From assembly GCA_947488155.1 (NCBI GenBank), contig CANKYK010000001.1, positions 1,568,439 through 1,632,438 of the forward strand: a stretch of 64,000 bases of DNA, read 5' to 3'. The notes under the pieces are model-generated. The model searched no databases and was not told where the DNA came from. It saw only the letters and a program-made list of their open reading frames with translations. Below, one piece after another: positions 25,468 to 34,686 of this stretch. Source of the DNA: an uncultured Erythrobacter sp. (GTDB lineage Bacteria; Pseudomonadota; Alphaproteobacteria; Sphingomonadales; Sphingomonadaceae). A program made the translations under genes and the position numbers. The first letter of the stretch is position 1; each line of letters opens with the position of its first letter.

Positions 25468-26207
25468 GCGGGCGCATCGGGTGCAAAGCGGGTGACCTGA
25501 GCGGCAAAGCGGTATCCTCCACCGCGCACCGTCAGGATCAATTGTGGATCGCGGCTGTCGACCTCGATCTTGCGGCGCAGGCGGCTGACCTGATTATCAA
25601 CCGCTCGGTCAAATAAATGTGCCTCGCGCCCTTGAACCATGTCGAGCAATTGATCGCGGTCCAGCACACTGCGTGGATGATCGAGCAGAGCGCGCAGCAG
25701 CCGAAATTCAGCGGTTGAAATGGGCACGGTGATGCCTTCTGGATCGGTCAGCTTGCGCTTTAGGGGGTCAAGCGACCAACCTTCGAAGCCATAATGGAGA
25801 TCCTGAGCATCCAAAGGTGCGGCCGGGCCCCGCTGAGCGCGGCGCAGGACAGAGCGGATGCGCGCGACTAGCTCCCGCGGTTCGAATGGTTTCACGACAT
25901 AGTCATCCGCGCCCAGCTCCAGGCCAACGATCCGGTCGGTCGGCTCCCCGCGCGCGGTCAGCAGGATGACGGGCAATTGCTGGGTTTCGACCATATGGCG
26001 GCACAGCGAAAGGCCGTCTTCGCCCGGCATCATGATGTCGAGCAGAACGATGTCGGGCTTGGCCTTGAGCAGCTCCGTGCGCGCGGCAGCGGCGCTTTGC
26101 GCTTCGGTGACAGTAAAGCCCTGACCCGTCAGATATTCGGCCAGCGGTTCGCGCAGGGTCGCCTCGTCATCGACGAGCAGGATCGAGGTGTGGGCCGGAT
26201 CGGTCAT
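25464..26207 (-). CDS. OmpR-family response regulator
   Basis: Receiver domain with acidic pocket at LVDDEA (residues 11-16), phospho-Asp57 in IVLLDIMMPGEDG and Lys in ADDYVVKPFEPRELV. The C-terminal winged helix is visible in PISTAEFRLLRALLDHPRSVLDRDQLLDMVQGREA and VSRLRRKIEVDSRDPQLILTVRGGGYRF. 247 aa. Cotranslated with the downstream kinase and 102 bp after the EF-hand gene, so it probably regulates that operon. Confidence 0.96.
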   Translation of the reverse strand: MTDPAHTSILLVDDEATLREPLAEYLTGQGFTVTEAQSAAAARTELLKAKPDIVLLDIMMPGEDGLSLCRHMVETQQLPVILLTARGEPTDRIVGLELGADDYVVKPFEPRELVARIRSVLRRAQRGPAAPLDAQDLHYGFEGWSLDPLKRKLTDPEGITVPISTAEFRLLRALLDHPRSVLDRDQLLDMVQGREAHLFDRAVDNQVSRLRRKIEVDSRDPQLILTVRGGGYRFAAQVTRFAPDAPA

Positions 26208-26309
26208 AGTCTATGCCATGCGGGAATGGCGCGTGCCGACCCGCTGCGCAACTCGTAAGTGAGCGGCGAGCGGGCCGGGCCTTGTGCTTTGCGCCAATTC
26301 GCGGCGCTA

Positions 26310-26993
26310 TCAGCGTGCTCCGCGACGTTCCTGACGCTGAGCGCGGCGGGCTTCGCGGGCAGCCTTGCGTTCTTCGGCGGTTATTGTGCCGGAGCCATCG
26401 GCGTCTATCCGGGTAAACCTGGCCTCAATCGCGGCATCAAATTCTGCGCGGCTAACCGCTTGGTCGTTATTGGTGTCGGCTCGGCGCATCATCCGCATCA
26501 TGCGGTCTCCGCCTCGGCGTCCACCGCGCGCGGCTCTATCGCCTCCGTGCCGCTCACCGCGCCGTGCTTTGCGCGTCTCCTTGGCAGCGGCCATTTCAGC
26601 TTGGCTTACGCCGCCGCTGTTGTCGCTATCGAGTCTTGCAAAGCGTTTTTCAGCCCGCTTGGCTCGGCGTTCTTCGCGTTTCGCGTTGCGGGCCTCGCGC
26701 GCTGCGGCCATTTCGGCTTTGGACAGCTCGCCATCATTGTTGGTGTCGGCGGCGGCAAAGCGCTCTGCGCGTTTGGTTGTGCGATCTTCTGCGTTCAAAA
26801 CGCCATCAGAATTGGCGTCCAACCTGGCGAAACGCTCAGCGCTCTTCGCCTTCATTTCCTGCAATGAGACGACACCGTCGCCGTTTGCGTCTGCTTTGCC
26901 TTTGCCGCCGTGATGGTCGGCCATAGCAGCGCCTGCGCCGCCAATACCAACTGCCAGTGCCGCAGCGGACAATGTGAGGGTGATCTTTTTCAT
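26310..26993 (-). CDS. Secreted EF-hand repeat protein
   Basis: The 227-aa product has a signal peptide ending near GAAMADHHG. Six 12-residue EF-hand-type loops follow: DANGDGVVSLQE, DANSDGVLNAED, DTNNDGELSKAE, DSDNSGGVSQAE, DTNNDQAVSRAE and DADGSGTITAEE. The fourth and fifth are degenerate at a ligand position. The linkers are very rich in Arg, Lys and Ala (about 20-residue basic helices), so the protein is strongly charged. Likely a periplasmic calcium-binding protein. GAGGAG eight bases before the ATG. First gene of an operon with the response regulator and kinase. Confidence 0.88.
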   Translation of the reverse strand: MKKITLTLSAAALAVGIGGAGAAMADHHGGKGKADANGDGVVSLQEMKAKSAERFARLDANSDGVLNAEDRTTKRAERFAAADTNNDGELSKAEMAAAREARNAKREERRAKRAEKRFARLDSDNSGGVSQAEMAAAKETRKARRGERHGGDRAARGGRRGGDRMMRMMRRADTNNDQAVSRAEFDAAIEARFTRIDADGSGTITAEERKAAREARRAQRQERRGAR

Positions 26994-27222
26994 GCGTATT
27001 GCTCCTCGTTGAAGGTCTATCAGAAGAGCCGCGGCGGCGCACTGGCTTGGCTCTTCGCAGGGAGGAAGCGAAGGCCCGCTATTAGCCAGTCCTTGGGGAA
27101 GGTTTGGCTTTTTACGCAGGGGTATGTCGCTCTATGCGTCCACCGCGGCTCATAAGACCCCTTCTAAGCCGTGCATGTCGCAGGATTATCTCGGATCGCC
27201 GCCAAATTGTCGCGCTTTGTAT

Positions 27223-27238
27223 CAGTCACACGTGACTG
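27223..27238. promoter_or_regulatory. Palindrome CAGTCAC-AC-GTGACTG
   Basis: Perfect 7-bp arms with a 2-bp centre, 230 bp upstream of the EF-hand ATG within the 281-bp gap 26994-27274. Size and symmetry fit a TetR- or MarR-type operator. The gap otherwise holds the EF-hand promoter region and a 13-codon minus-strand frame (27112-27153) with no further support. Confidence 0.5.
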
Positions 27239-27274
27239 TTCATCTCGCCGACAGTCTGCGGCTATGGCGCAAGC

Positions 27275-27670
27275 TCAACGAGTGCGGTGCTCAGTTCCCT
27301 CTCCGGCGGTGATGAAGATCGCGGTCGCTTCGCTGGTCACGTCTGCAGTGTGCCAGACGCCCGGCGGATTGATCGCATATTCACCGGCAATAAGCGGCAC
27401 TTTTGCTATCTTCCCATCGGGAAACTCTTGGGTCAGCACCATCTCCCCAGTGGTGCAAATCACCACTTCGCTGCCCCTTGGATGCATTTCCCACACGTCC
27501 CAGCTTTCAGTAAAGCTGTGCTGCGAGACGAGCCGTCCTTCCGGACCGTCCTTGCCATGCCGCGCGCCATAATCGGCATACCATTCCATGCCAGAAAAGG
27601 GTGGCTGTGGATGTGAGCTTGCGCCCAACCCCAGATGGATAAAGCTATCGCTCAATTTGCGCGCGGTCAT
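27275..27670 (-). CDS. Cupin-domain protein
   Basis: Single cupin barrel of 131 aa. Motif 1 is degenerate (WDVWEMHPRGSEVVICTTGEMVLTQE, with HxxGxE-like HPRGSE), and motif 2 reads AINPPGVWHTADV with one clear metal-type His. No enzyme class can be assigned; single-domain cupins range from sugar isomerases to small-molecule sensors. Follows the VOC gene on the same strand after 21 bp, so the two probably form an operon. Confidence 0.85.
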   Translation of the reverse strand: MTARKLSDSFIHLGLGASSHPQPPFSGMEWYADYGARHGKDGPEGRLVSQHSFTESWDVWEMHPRGSEVVICTTGEMVLTQEFPDGKIAKVPLIAGEYAINPPGVWHTADVTSEATAIFITAGEGTEHRTR

Positions 27671-27691
27671 GATGGGTTCCTCCGGCTGAAT

Positions 27692-28072
27692 TTAGCCGCC
27701 TTGGGTCATGCAAAAGACGTTGAGCTTATTGCCGTCAGGATCGCGGAAATAGCCCGCGTAAAAGCCATCATCGCCGCGCGGCCCCGGAGCGCCTTCGTCG
27801 CTGCCGCCCTTCGCCATTGCCACATCATAGACAGCCTGCACTTTTTCCGGGCTATCAACCTGCAATGCGACCATCGTACCATTGCCTGCGGTCGCTTCTT
27901 GCTCGTCAAATGGCTTGGTCGCGGCAACGCCCGGTGCGCCGCCCATCGAGCCCCAGGCGATGAATGTCTCAAATTCCATCATGCGGCCAACGCCAAATTG
28001 CTCTGCAATGGCGTCGTAAAACTCCGCTGCGCGCGGCAGATCATTGGTGCCCAGGGTTACATAGCCGATCAT
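27692..28072 (-). CDS. VOC (glyoxalase/bleomycin-resistance) family protein
   Basis: 126 aa with the beta-alpha-beta-beta-beta plan twice: MIGYVTLGTNDLPRAAEFYDAIAEQFG at the start and GFYAGYFRDPDGNKLNVFCM at the end, the last carrying the usual metal-side region. Members include lyases, dioxygenases and resistance proteins; the substrate is not readable. AGGAGG seven bases before the ATG gives strong initiation. First of a pair with the cupin gene. Confidence 0.88.
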   Translation of the reverse strand: MIGYVTLGTNDLPRAAEFYDAIAEQFGVGRMMEFETFIAWGSMGGAPGVAATKPFDEQEATAGNGTMVALQVDSPEKVQAVYDVAMAKGGSDEGAPGPRGDDGFYAGYFRDPDGNKLNVFCMTQGG

Positions 28073-28191
28073 GATTGTTCCTCCTCAAAATGCGCGCATC
28101 GGCCCAGCACCAATACGACTCGATGAATGGAACATTACAGGAACAAAGAGAGGATCGCAAGCGCTCTAGATTAACGTTTGCATACCGCCGG

Positions 28192-30009
28192 TTAGAGCGG
28201 TGCGCATTCCCGCTCCAGCCACGCAAGGTCTTCGCCATCCAGCTGCGGGGCAAGCAAAGCGCGCACTTGATCGTGATAGCCGTCGACCCAGGCAATCTCA
28301 CTTTGTGTCAGCAGCGCCTTGTCGATCAGCTTGCGATCCAGCGGCACGAAAGTAAGCGTTTCAAACCCCAGATAGGTGCCCTCCGCCTGCTCAATCTGGC
28401 GTTCCTCGACCAGCACCAGGTTCTCGATCCGAATGCCAAAGGCGTCGGGCTTGTAATAGCCCGGCTCGTTGGAGAGGAACATGCCGGCATGCAGTTCGTG
28501 CCCTGTCCCAGCCTGCCCGCCCGACGGCTTCGCAATGCGCTGAGGCCCTTCGTGCACGGCGAGGAAGCTGCCGACACCATGGCCGGTGCCGTGGGCGTAA
28601 TCGACGCCTGCCTCCCACAGATATTGCCGCGCGAGCGCATCCAATTGCCCGCCGCTGGTGCCCTGTGGGAATACAGCTTTAGCGATCTGGATATGCCCTT
28701 TAAGAACGCGCGTGTTGCGGTCGCGCATTTCCTGGCTTGGTTCTGCGCTGCCATCGGCTGTTCCGATCCACACCGTGCGGGTGATATCGGTCGTGCCGTC
28801 GGAATATTGCCCGCCGGAATCGACCAGATAAATGCTGCCGGGCGGTATGGCGATATTGCTGTCTTCATCGACCTTGTAATGCGGCAGCGCGGCATGACCA
28901 GCGGCGGCTGAGATGGTGTCGAAGGAAAGATCGCGCAAACCCTCATGCTCGCGGCGAAATTCTTCCAGCTTCGCTGCCGCAGCCAGCTCGTCCACCTCGC
29001 CGCTTGGCGCGGTCACCTCCAGCCAGCGCAGGAAGCGGGCAACCGCCGCCCCGTCACGCGCCTGCGCGTCGCGGTGGCCCTGCTGCTCGACCGGGTTCTT
29101 GATCGCTTTGGCTAGGATCGTCGGGTCGGCTTTCAGCGCCACTTTCGCGCCTGCTTTGGTCAGGGTTTGGGCAATGGCCGCCACGCCGAAATTGGGATCA
29201 ACGCTCACGCTCTTGCCGTCCATTTCACTCAGCGCTGCGCTGAATTCATCGCGCGCGCGGATCGTGACCGCATTGCCCAGATGCTGGACCAGCTCCGGAG
29301 TGACTTTTTCAGGCGCAATAAACAACTCCGCGTGGCCATCAGCATGAGCGATCAGATAGGACAATGCCACCGGCGTATGGGTCACATCCTGTCCGCGAAT
29401 ATTGAGCAACCAAGCGATCGAATCTAGTGCCGATACCACCAGCGCATTATGGCCATTCTCTTTCAGCCAATCGGCGATTTGCGCGCGCTTTTCCGCCGAA
29501 TTGGCGCCCGCATGGGTATCCTCGTGAACAATCGCGGGGGCAAGTGAAGGCTCCGGCTGATCCTGCCACACGGCATCAATCGGATTGCTGCTGGTCGCGA
29601 CGAGTTCCAGCCCGCTGTCTTTGAGCTGCGCGCCGGCCTGCTTCGCCCAGCCTGCCGTATGCAGCCATGCGTCATAGCCGATCTTCGCGCCCTGCTCAGC
29701 GTTACTGGCCAGCCATGCGGTGAAGTTGTCACCCGGAATGCTGCGATATTCGTAGAGCGCGCCGTCGACCTGATCGCGGACTTGCACCGTATAGCGCCCA
29801 TCCACGAACATTGCGGCATGATCCAGAGTGACGACCGCAAAACCGGCCGATCCGCCAAACCCGGTGAGCCAGGCAAGCCTCTGAGCATAGTCGCCAACAT
29901 ATTCGCTCATATGCTCATCGGAAATGGGTACGACAAAGCCAGCGAGATCGCGGCGCTTCAATTCCTCGCGTAGGGCAGACAGGCGGGCTTCATGGGTTTG
30001 CATCAGCAT
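28192..30009 (-). CDS. M24 family aminopeptidase P (Xaa-Pro aminopeptidase)
   Basis: Removes N-terminal residues preceding proline. The 605-aa length and three-domain plan match the long (eukaryote-like) aminopeptidase P: two creatinase-type N domains and a C-terminal pita-bread domain. Metal ligands are visible in YLVDSGGQYSDGTTDITRT (two Asp), HGTGHGVGSFLAVHEGP (His), SNEPGYY (Glu) and RIENLVLVEE (Glu). GGAAAC precedes the ATG at 30009. No signal peptide, so cytoplasmic. Divergent from the S9 oligopeptidase gene, suggesting linked peptide degradation. Confidence 0.95.
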   Translation of the reverse strand: MLMQTHEARLSALREELKRRDLAGFVVPISDEHMSEYVGDYAQRLAWLTGFGGSAGFAVVTLDHAAMFVDGRYTVQVRDQVDGALYEYRSIPGDNFTAWLASNAEQGAKIGYDAWLHTAGWAKQAGAQLKDSGLELVATSSNPIDAVWQDQPEPSLAPAIVHEDTHAGANSAEKRAQIADWLKENGHNALVVSALDSIAWLLNIRGQDVTHTPVALSYLIAHADGHAELFIAPEKVTPELVQHLGNAVTIRARDEFSAALSEMDGKSVSVDPNFGVAAIAQTLTKAGAKVALKADPTILAKAIKNPVEQQGHRDAQARDGAAVARFLRWLEVTAPSGEVDELAAAAKLEEFRREHEGLRDLSFDTISAAAGHAALPHYKVDEDSNIAIPPGSIYLVDSGGQYSDGTTDITRTVWIGTADGSAEPSQEMRDRNTRVLKGHIQIAKAVFPQGTSGGQLDALARQYLWEAGVDYAHGTGHGVGSFLAVHEGPQRIAKPSGGQAGTGHELHAGMFLSNEPGYYKPDAFGIRIENLVLVEERQIEQAEGTYLGFETLTFVPLDRKLIDKALLTQSEIAWVDGYHDQVRALLAPQLDGEDLAWLERECAPL

Positions 30010-30132
30010 TTGGTCGTTTCCTAACAGGGCATGCGCTTGCGACGCGCAATCGATCGGCTATGACAATAGCATAGTTTGCAGCGCGCGGTGTTTAAAGCGC
30101 TGCGATAATTTGGCAAAGGATCGGCTCAATCC

Positions 30133-32388
30133 ATGGCAAGCATGCGTATGCCCTCGCTTTCGAGCGTGTCAGCCTGCGGGCTCACGCTGGCAATCGCGCT
30201 GGCTGCTCTGCCGATCCAATCCGCTCAGGCCCAATCTGCCCAGGCAACCACCCAAGAGGACCAATCCAACGTGACCAGTGAAACGGGCCAGCCGGCCCCC
30301 ACCTCTCCGCCGATTGCGGAAAAGCGCGAACACACATTCACCCATCACGGGATCACGGTTTCTGATCCCTACCACTGGCTCAAAGATCAATCCTATCCGG
30401 TGATCGATGATGAAGATGTGCTGGATTATGTGAAGGCGGAAAACGCTTGGTTTGAGGCAAACATGGGATCGCAGGCGGGCCTGACCGAGGTGCTCTTCAC
30501 CGAAATGCGTGCGCGCATCAAGGAAGACGACAGCACGGTTCCGCAAAAGGATGGCGATTATCGCTATTGGTCAGAGTTTGAAGAGGGCGCGCAATACCGC
30601 AAGCATTACCGCAAAGCGGTGGCTGATGTGGACGCAGCTAAGCCGCAGCTAATTCTGGACGAGAATGTGCTGGCCGAGGGTCTTGAATATTTCCGCCTTG
30701 GTGCGGCCTCGATCAGCCAGAATGGCCGATACTTGGCCTATTCCACCGACACCAGCGGAGCAGAACGCTACACCGGGCGGATCAAGGATTTGCAGACCGG
30801 CGAATTGCTAGATGACGAAATCCCCAACCTGCGCAGCGGCCTGACCTGGGTCGCGAATGACACTGCGCTGGTTTACGGCCCATCGAGCGAGAATTGGCGC
30901 ACGCTTGAGGCGAAATTGCACGTCATCGGAACGCCATCGGAAGAGGACGTTGTGCTCTACAAGGAAGCCGATGAGAGCTTCTCTGTCGGCACCGGCCTGA
31001 CCGCCCAGGAAGACTGGCTGGTGATTGCCAGCGGCGACAATGAAACCAGCGAAGTGCGCCTCGTGCGTGCGGACAATCCGACCGGCGAGCAGATCCTCGT
31101 GAAGGCGCGGCAAAAGGGCGTCGAATATTCGGTCGACGTGCGCGATGACGAGCTGTTCATCTGGACCAATGATGAGCACATCAATTTCCGTCTGGCCAAG
31201 GCGAGCATTGATGCGCCGGGCAATTGGGAAACGGTGATTGCGGGCTCCAACAAGTTCTATCTCACTGATTTTGAGCTGTTTAAGGACTTCTTCGTGACCG
31301 AGGGGCGTTTGAACGGCCTCGATCAGATCCAGCTGCGGCAATATGACGCGCCGACGGTGGTCAAGCCAATCGCCTTTCCCGAGGCAAGTTATTCAGCGGG
31401 GCTGTCCAACAATCCCGAGTATGACGTGTCGACCCTGCGCCTGTCATACGAGAGCATGATCACACCGGATTCGGTCTATGACTATGACGTGGCGAGCGCT
31501 GACCTCACACTGTTGAAGCAGCAAGAAATCCCGAGCGGCTATGACGCCAGCCTTTACGCAACAGAGCGGCTGGAGGTTGAGGCCCGCGATGGCACAATGG
31601 TGCCGGTCAGCATCGTCTACCGCAAAGACCGCAAGGATCTGCTCTCGACGCGAGGCGTAGAAGGCCCCGGCCCGCTCCACCTCTATGCCTACGGTGCCTA
31701 TGGCTATGCCGTGCCGCCGGGCTTTTCGACCACGCGCCTCAGCCTGGTTGATCGCGGCTTTGCCTATGCCATCGCCCATATCAGGGGCGGCGATGACCTG
31801 GGGCGGCGCTGGTACCTTCAGGGCAAACTGAATGAGCGCACCAACACCTTCAACGATTTCGTCGATGTGGGCCGCGGCCTGATTGCCAAGGGCTACACCG
31901 CAGAGGGTAAAGTTACCGCCAGCGGCGGCTCGGCAGGCGGCGAATTGATGGGCGCGATCATCAATCAAGACCCGGCGCAATATGGCGCAATTGTCAGCCA
32001 CGTGCCGTTTGTCGATGTGCTGAGCACTATGTTGGATGAAAGCCTGCCGCTGACGCCGGGCGAATGGCAGGAATGGGGCAACCCAATCGAGAGCAAGCAG
32101 GCCTTTGCCTATATCCTCAGCTACTCGCCCTATGATCAGGTGAAGGCTCAGGATTACCCGCCGATGCTGGTGACAGCGGGCCTCAATGATCCGCGCGTGA
32201 CCTATTGGGAACCGGCCAAATGGGTTGCCAAGCTGCGCGACACGAAGACCGATGACAATATCCTGCTGATGAAGACCAATATGGGCGCGGGGCATGGCGG
32301 CCAATCGGGCCGGTGGAATTCCTTGCGCGAAACGGCAGAGGAGTTTGCCTTCATCCTGTGGCAGATGGGGATGACGGAAGGAGAGTGA
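30133..32388 (+). CDS. ptrB: S9A family oligopeptidase (protease II-like) with signal peptide
   Basis: Prolyl-oligopeptidase-type serine peptidase of 751 aa cleaving small peptides, in the oligopeptidase B group after basic residues. The N-terminal domain starts at EHTFTHHGITVSDPYHWLKD; catalytic Ser is in SGGSAGGELMGA, Asp in TAGLNDPRVTYWEP, and His in NMGAGHGGQSGR. Unlike the cytosolic E. coli enzyme it begins with a hydrophobic leader (LTLAIALAALPIQSAQAQ), so it is probably exported to the periplasm. First gene of a run with HAD hydrolase, thioesterase and OYE genes that touch one another. Confidence 0.93.
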   Translation: MASMRMPSLSSVSACGLTLAIALAALPIQSAQAQSAQATTQEDQSNVTSETGQPAPTSPPIAEKREHTFTHHGITVSDPYHWLKDQSYPVIDDEDVLDYVKAENAWFEANMGSQAGLTEVLFTEMRARIKEDDSTVPQKDGDYRYWSEFEEGAQYRKHYRKAVADVDAAKPQLILDENVLAEGLEYFRLGAASISQNGRYLAYSTDTSGAERYTGRIKDLQTGELLDDEIPNLRSGLTWVANDTALVYGPSSENWRTLEAKLHVIGTPSEEDVVLYKEADESFSVGTGLTAQEDWLVIASGDNETSEVRLVRADNPTGEQILVKARQKGVEYSVDVRDDELFIWTNDEHINFRLAKASIDAPGNWETVIAGSNKFYLTDFELFKDFFVTEGRLNGLDQIQLRQYDAPTVVKPIAFPEASYSAGLSNNPEYDVSTLRLSYESMITPDSVYDYDVASADLTLLKQQEIPSGYDASLYATERLEVEARDGTMVPVSIVYRKDRKDLLSTRGVEGPGPLHLYAYGAYGYAVPPGFSTTRLSLVDRGFAYAIAHIRGGDDLGRRWYLQGKLNERTNTFNDFVDVGRGLIAKGYTAEGKVTASGGSAGGELMGAIINQDPAQYGAIVSHVPFVDVLSTMLDESLPLTPGEWQEWGNPIESKQAFAYILSYSPYDQVKAQDYPPMLVTAGLNDPRVTYWEPAKWVAKLRDTKTDDNILLMKTNMGAGHGGQSGRWNSLRETAEEFAFILWQMGMTEGE

Positions 32389-32393
32389 GCTTC

Positions 32394-33014
32394 GTGACGA
32401 TCCGCAATATCGTGTTTGATGTCGGGAATGTGATCGTTCCGTGGGACCCGCTCGGTATTGAGCAGCGGGCGCTCGGATCGGAACGGGTTTGTTTGGATAG
32501 ATATGTCTCGCCATTACGCGGCAACCCGCTTTGGCTTGCGATTAATCGCGGCGAGATAAGCCTAGCTGAGGCGAAGGATCGCTATGTCTCCGACTATGAA
32601 TTCAATCCGAGTGACATTGATAAACTCTACGATCAGTTGATGGCCAGTTTTCCGCTTAAGACCGACACCTTAGAATTAATGCATGATCTCCGTGCGGCGG
32701 GCTATCGCCTGTTTGCGATAACCGACAACGTCCATGAAATTGTGGCACACTTGAAGGAGACTCTCGAATTTTGGTCCTTGTTCGAAGTTGCGGCCGTCTC
32801 TGCCGAGTTGGGCATACTCAAGCCAGACCCACGGATCTATCGCTGGCTCCTCGATACGGCGGGAATTGATGCCGCTGAGAGTGTATTTCTTGATGACGTA
32901 AAAGCCAATGTCGATGGCGCCGAGGCGGTCGGCATGGAGGCAAGATTATTCTCTGATGCGGCGCAGGCTCGCCATGACTTGGGCACGCTCGGCGTTGGCG
33001 TGGCAGCAGCGTGA
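32394..33014 (+). CDS. HAD-superfamily hydrolase (subfamily IA)
   Basis: Phosphatase-type fold. Motif I is IVFDVGNVIVPWDP with the first Asp intact and the second Asp position replaced by Gly-Asn as in the YihX/haloacid-like group; motif II FAITDN; motifs III/IV LKPDPRIY and VFLDDVKANVDGAEAVG. About 206 aa from the GTG at 32394, chosen because AAGGAG lies ten bases upstream; a GTG at 32385 overlapping the peptidase stop is possible. The substrate is unknown. It is less GC-rich than its neighbours. Confidence 0.87.
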   Translation: MTIRNIVFDVGNVIVPWDPLGIEQRALGSERVCLDRYVSPLRGNPLWLAINRGEISLAEAKDRYVSDYEFNPSDIDKLYDQLMASFPLKTDTLELMHDLRAAGYRLFAITDNVHEIVAHLKETLEFWSLFEVAAVSAELGILKPDPRIYRWLLDTAGIDAAESVFLDDVKANVDGAEAVGMEARLFSDAAQARHDLGTLGVGVAAA

Positions 33015-33418
33015 ACCGTCCCTTTGCCCGCACCTTCACTGCTGAGCCGCAGCATATTGACGAGCTTGGCCATGTGAACAATTCGGTCTGGGTCCAGTGG
33101 ATCCAGGACCTTGCGACCGCGCATTGGGAGGCGGCGGCTGATCCCACTCATGTTGAGGCGTTCTTCTGGGTCGTGATCCGGCACGAGATTGATTATCGCG
33201 GCAATATTGCCAGCGGCGAGACGTGCGAGGGTACCACCTGGATACCCGACCCGCCCAAGGGCGCGAAGTCAGACCGCCTTGTCGAGTTTCGCGATGCCAG
33301 CGGCAAAGTGATCGTCGCGGCCCGCACCACATGGGCGATGCTGGAACGCGCGAGCCAGCGCCTGGCCCGCGTACGCCCCGCAGTCATTGCTCCATTTCAA
33401 ATTAGTGAGAATTCATGA
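33011..33418 (+). CDS. Acyl-CoA thioesterase, 4-hydroxybenzoyl-CoA thioesterase family
   Basis: Hot-dog fold protein of 135 aa. The family motif DELGHVNNSVWVQWIQD near the N-terminus holds the active-site acidic residue and the HVNN turn of YbgC/FcbC-type thioesterases; RHEIDYRGNIASGE forms the central strand. GTG start overlaps the HAD stop (GTGA), and its own stop overlaps the next gene start. Substrate not assignable. Confidence 0.9.
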   Translation: MNRPFARTFTAEPQHIDELGHVNNSVWVQWIQDLATAHWEAAADPTHVEAFFWVVIRHEIDYRGNIASGETCEGTTWIPDPPKGAKSDRLVEFRDASGKVIVAARTTWAMLERASQRLARVRPAVIAPFQISENS

Positions 33419-34686
33419 CCAACCTGCTTTTTGAACCTTTGACGCTGCCGAATGGCACGATCCTGACCAACCGCATTTGCAAGGCGGCGATGGAGGAGAA
33501 CCTTGCGGTCCAGCCTGGCCAATTGCCGGGCGAGAAGCTGTTCAGCCTCTATCAGCAATGGGCGGATGGCGGCGCAGGTTTGATCCTGTCGGGTAATGTC
33601 ATGGTTGACCCATCCGCGTTGACCGGGCCGGGCGGCGTTGTCCTGCAAAAGGGCACTGATCTTGCCCCGTTCAAACAATGGGCGACACAGGCCAAATCAG
33701 GCGGCGGTCAATTCTGGCTCCAGATCAGCCATCCGGGGCGTCAGCTTTATAAGAACATGGGAGAAACCGCTGTCTCGCCATCGGGTGTGGAGCTTAACCT
33801 GGGCAAATTCTCTTCTCTATTTGCGCCGGTTCGCGCGCTCGAAACGGATGAGATAGCTGCGATCATCACCCGCTTTGCTGACACAGCGGAGCTGGCTGAG
33901 GCGGCTGGGATTGACGGGGTTCAGATCCACGGTGCGCATGGTTATTTGGTCAGCCAGTTCCTCTCTCCGCTGACCAATCAGCGCAGCGATGAGTGGGGAG
34001 GCAGTCTGGAAAACCGGGCGCGCTTTCTGCTCGCAATCGTCGATGCTGTCCGCGCGCGGGTGAGCAAAGGCTTTGGCGTCGGAATTAAGCTCAATTCCGC
34101 TGATTTTCAGCGTGGCGGTTTTGAATTTGAAGACGCTCGCCAAGTGGTCCAATGGCTCAAAGGGCGCGGGATCGACTTTGTGGAGCTGTCCGGCGGATCC
34201 TATGAAAGCCCGGCGATGCAGGGCAATCCACAAGAAGAAGCGCCCAGCACTTCAACCGAGAAGCGCGAAGCCTATTTCGTCGATTTTGCCCGCGATATTG
34301 CCAAGGTTGCGGAGATGCCGATCATGGTGACGGGCGGGATTACAAAGCTGGACGTGGCAGAGGCAGCGCTCACGCAGGACGAGAACGGCTTCGGTGTCGA
34401 GTTGCTCGGCATTGCCCGCGCGCTGGCTGCTGATCCAGCTTTGCCTAAACATTGGCAAACTAAACAGAATTCGGATGTGAAATTGCCAGAGGCCAATTGG
34501 TCGAACGATACGCTGAAAGCGCTGGCAACAATGGCCCTGACCAAGGCGCAATTGGAAAGTATGGCCAAGGGAAATCCGGCGGGGAATGGCGGCTGGCCCA
34601 TTCGGGCATTGCTGGCCGATCAATGGCGCGCGGCGCAGCGGGCAAAGCGATATCGCGCTTGGCGAGCGTCGACGGCTGCTGGTTAG
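33415..34686 (+). CDS. Old Yellow Enzyme family NADH:flavin oxidoreductase
   Basis: FMN TIM barrel of 423 aa reducing activated alkenes or acting as an NADH oxidase. FMN and substrate motifs are visible: LPNGTILTNRICKAAMEE, QISHPGRQ, IHGAHGYLVSQFLSPLTNQRSDEWGGSLENRARF and PIMVTGGI. It lacks the FAD/NADH domains of 2,4-dienoyl-CoA reductase, so it is a one-domain OYE. Last gene in the ptrB-HAD-thioesterase-OYE run (ATGA overlap with the thioesterase), convergent and overlapping by four bases with the diguanylate cyclase gene. Confidence 0.92.
   Translation: MTNLLFEPLTLPNGTILTNRICKAAMEENLAVQPGQLPGEKLFSLYQQWADGGAGLILSGNVMVDPSALTGPGGVVLQKGTDLAPFKQWATQAKSGGGQFWLQISHPGRQLYKNMGETAVSPSGVELNLGKFSSLFAPVRALETDEIAAIITRFADTAELAEAAGIDGVQIHGAHGYLVSQFLSPLTNQRSDEWGGSLENRARFLLAIVDAVRARVSKGFGVGIKLNSADFQRGGFEFEDARQVVQWLKGRGIDFVELSGGSYESPAMQGNPQEEAPSTSTEKREAYFVDFARDIAKVAEMPIMVTGGITKLDVAEAALTQDENGFGVELLGIARALAADPALPKHWQTKQNSDVKLPEANWSNDTLKALATMALTKAQLESMAKGNPAGNGGWPIRALLADQWRAAQRAKRYRAWRASTAAG

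Noticed and set aside
27112..27153. 13-codon frame upstream of the EF-hand gene
   Set aside because: A possible ribosome site lies too close to the ATG and nothing else supports translation; mentioned only as a possible leader.
28192..30009. Creatinase instead of aminopeptidase P
   Set aside because: The full set of five metal ligands and the 605-aa three-domain length fit metal-dependent aminopeptidase P; creatinase lacks the metal ligands.
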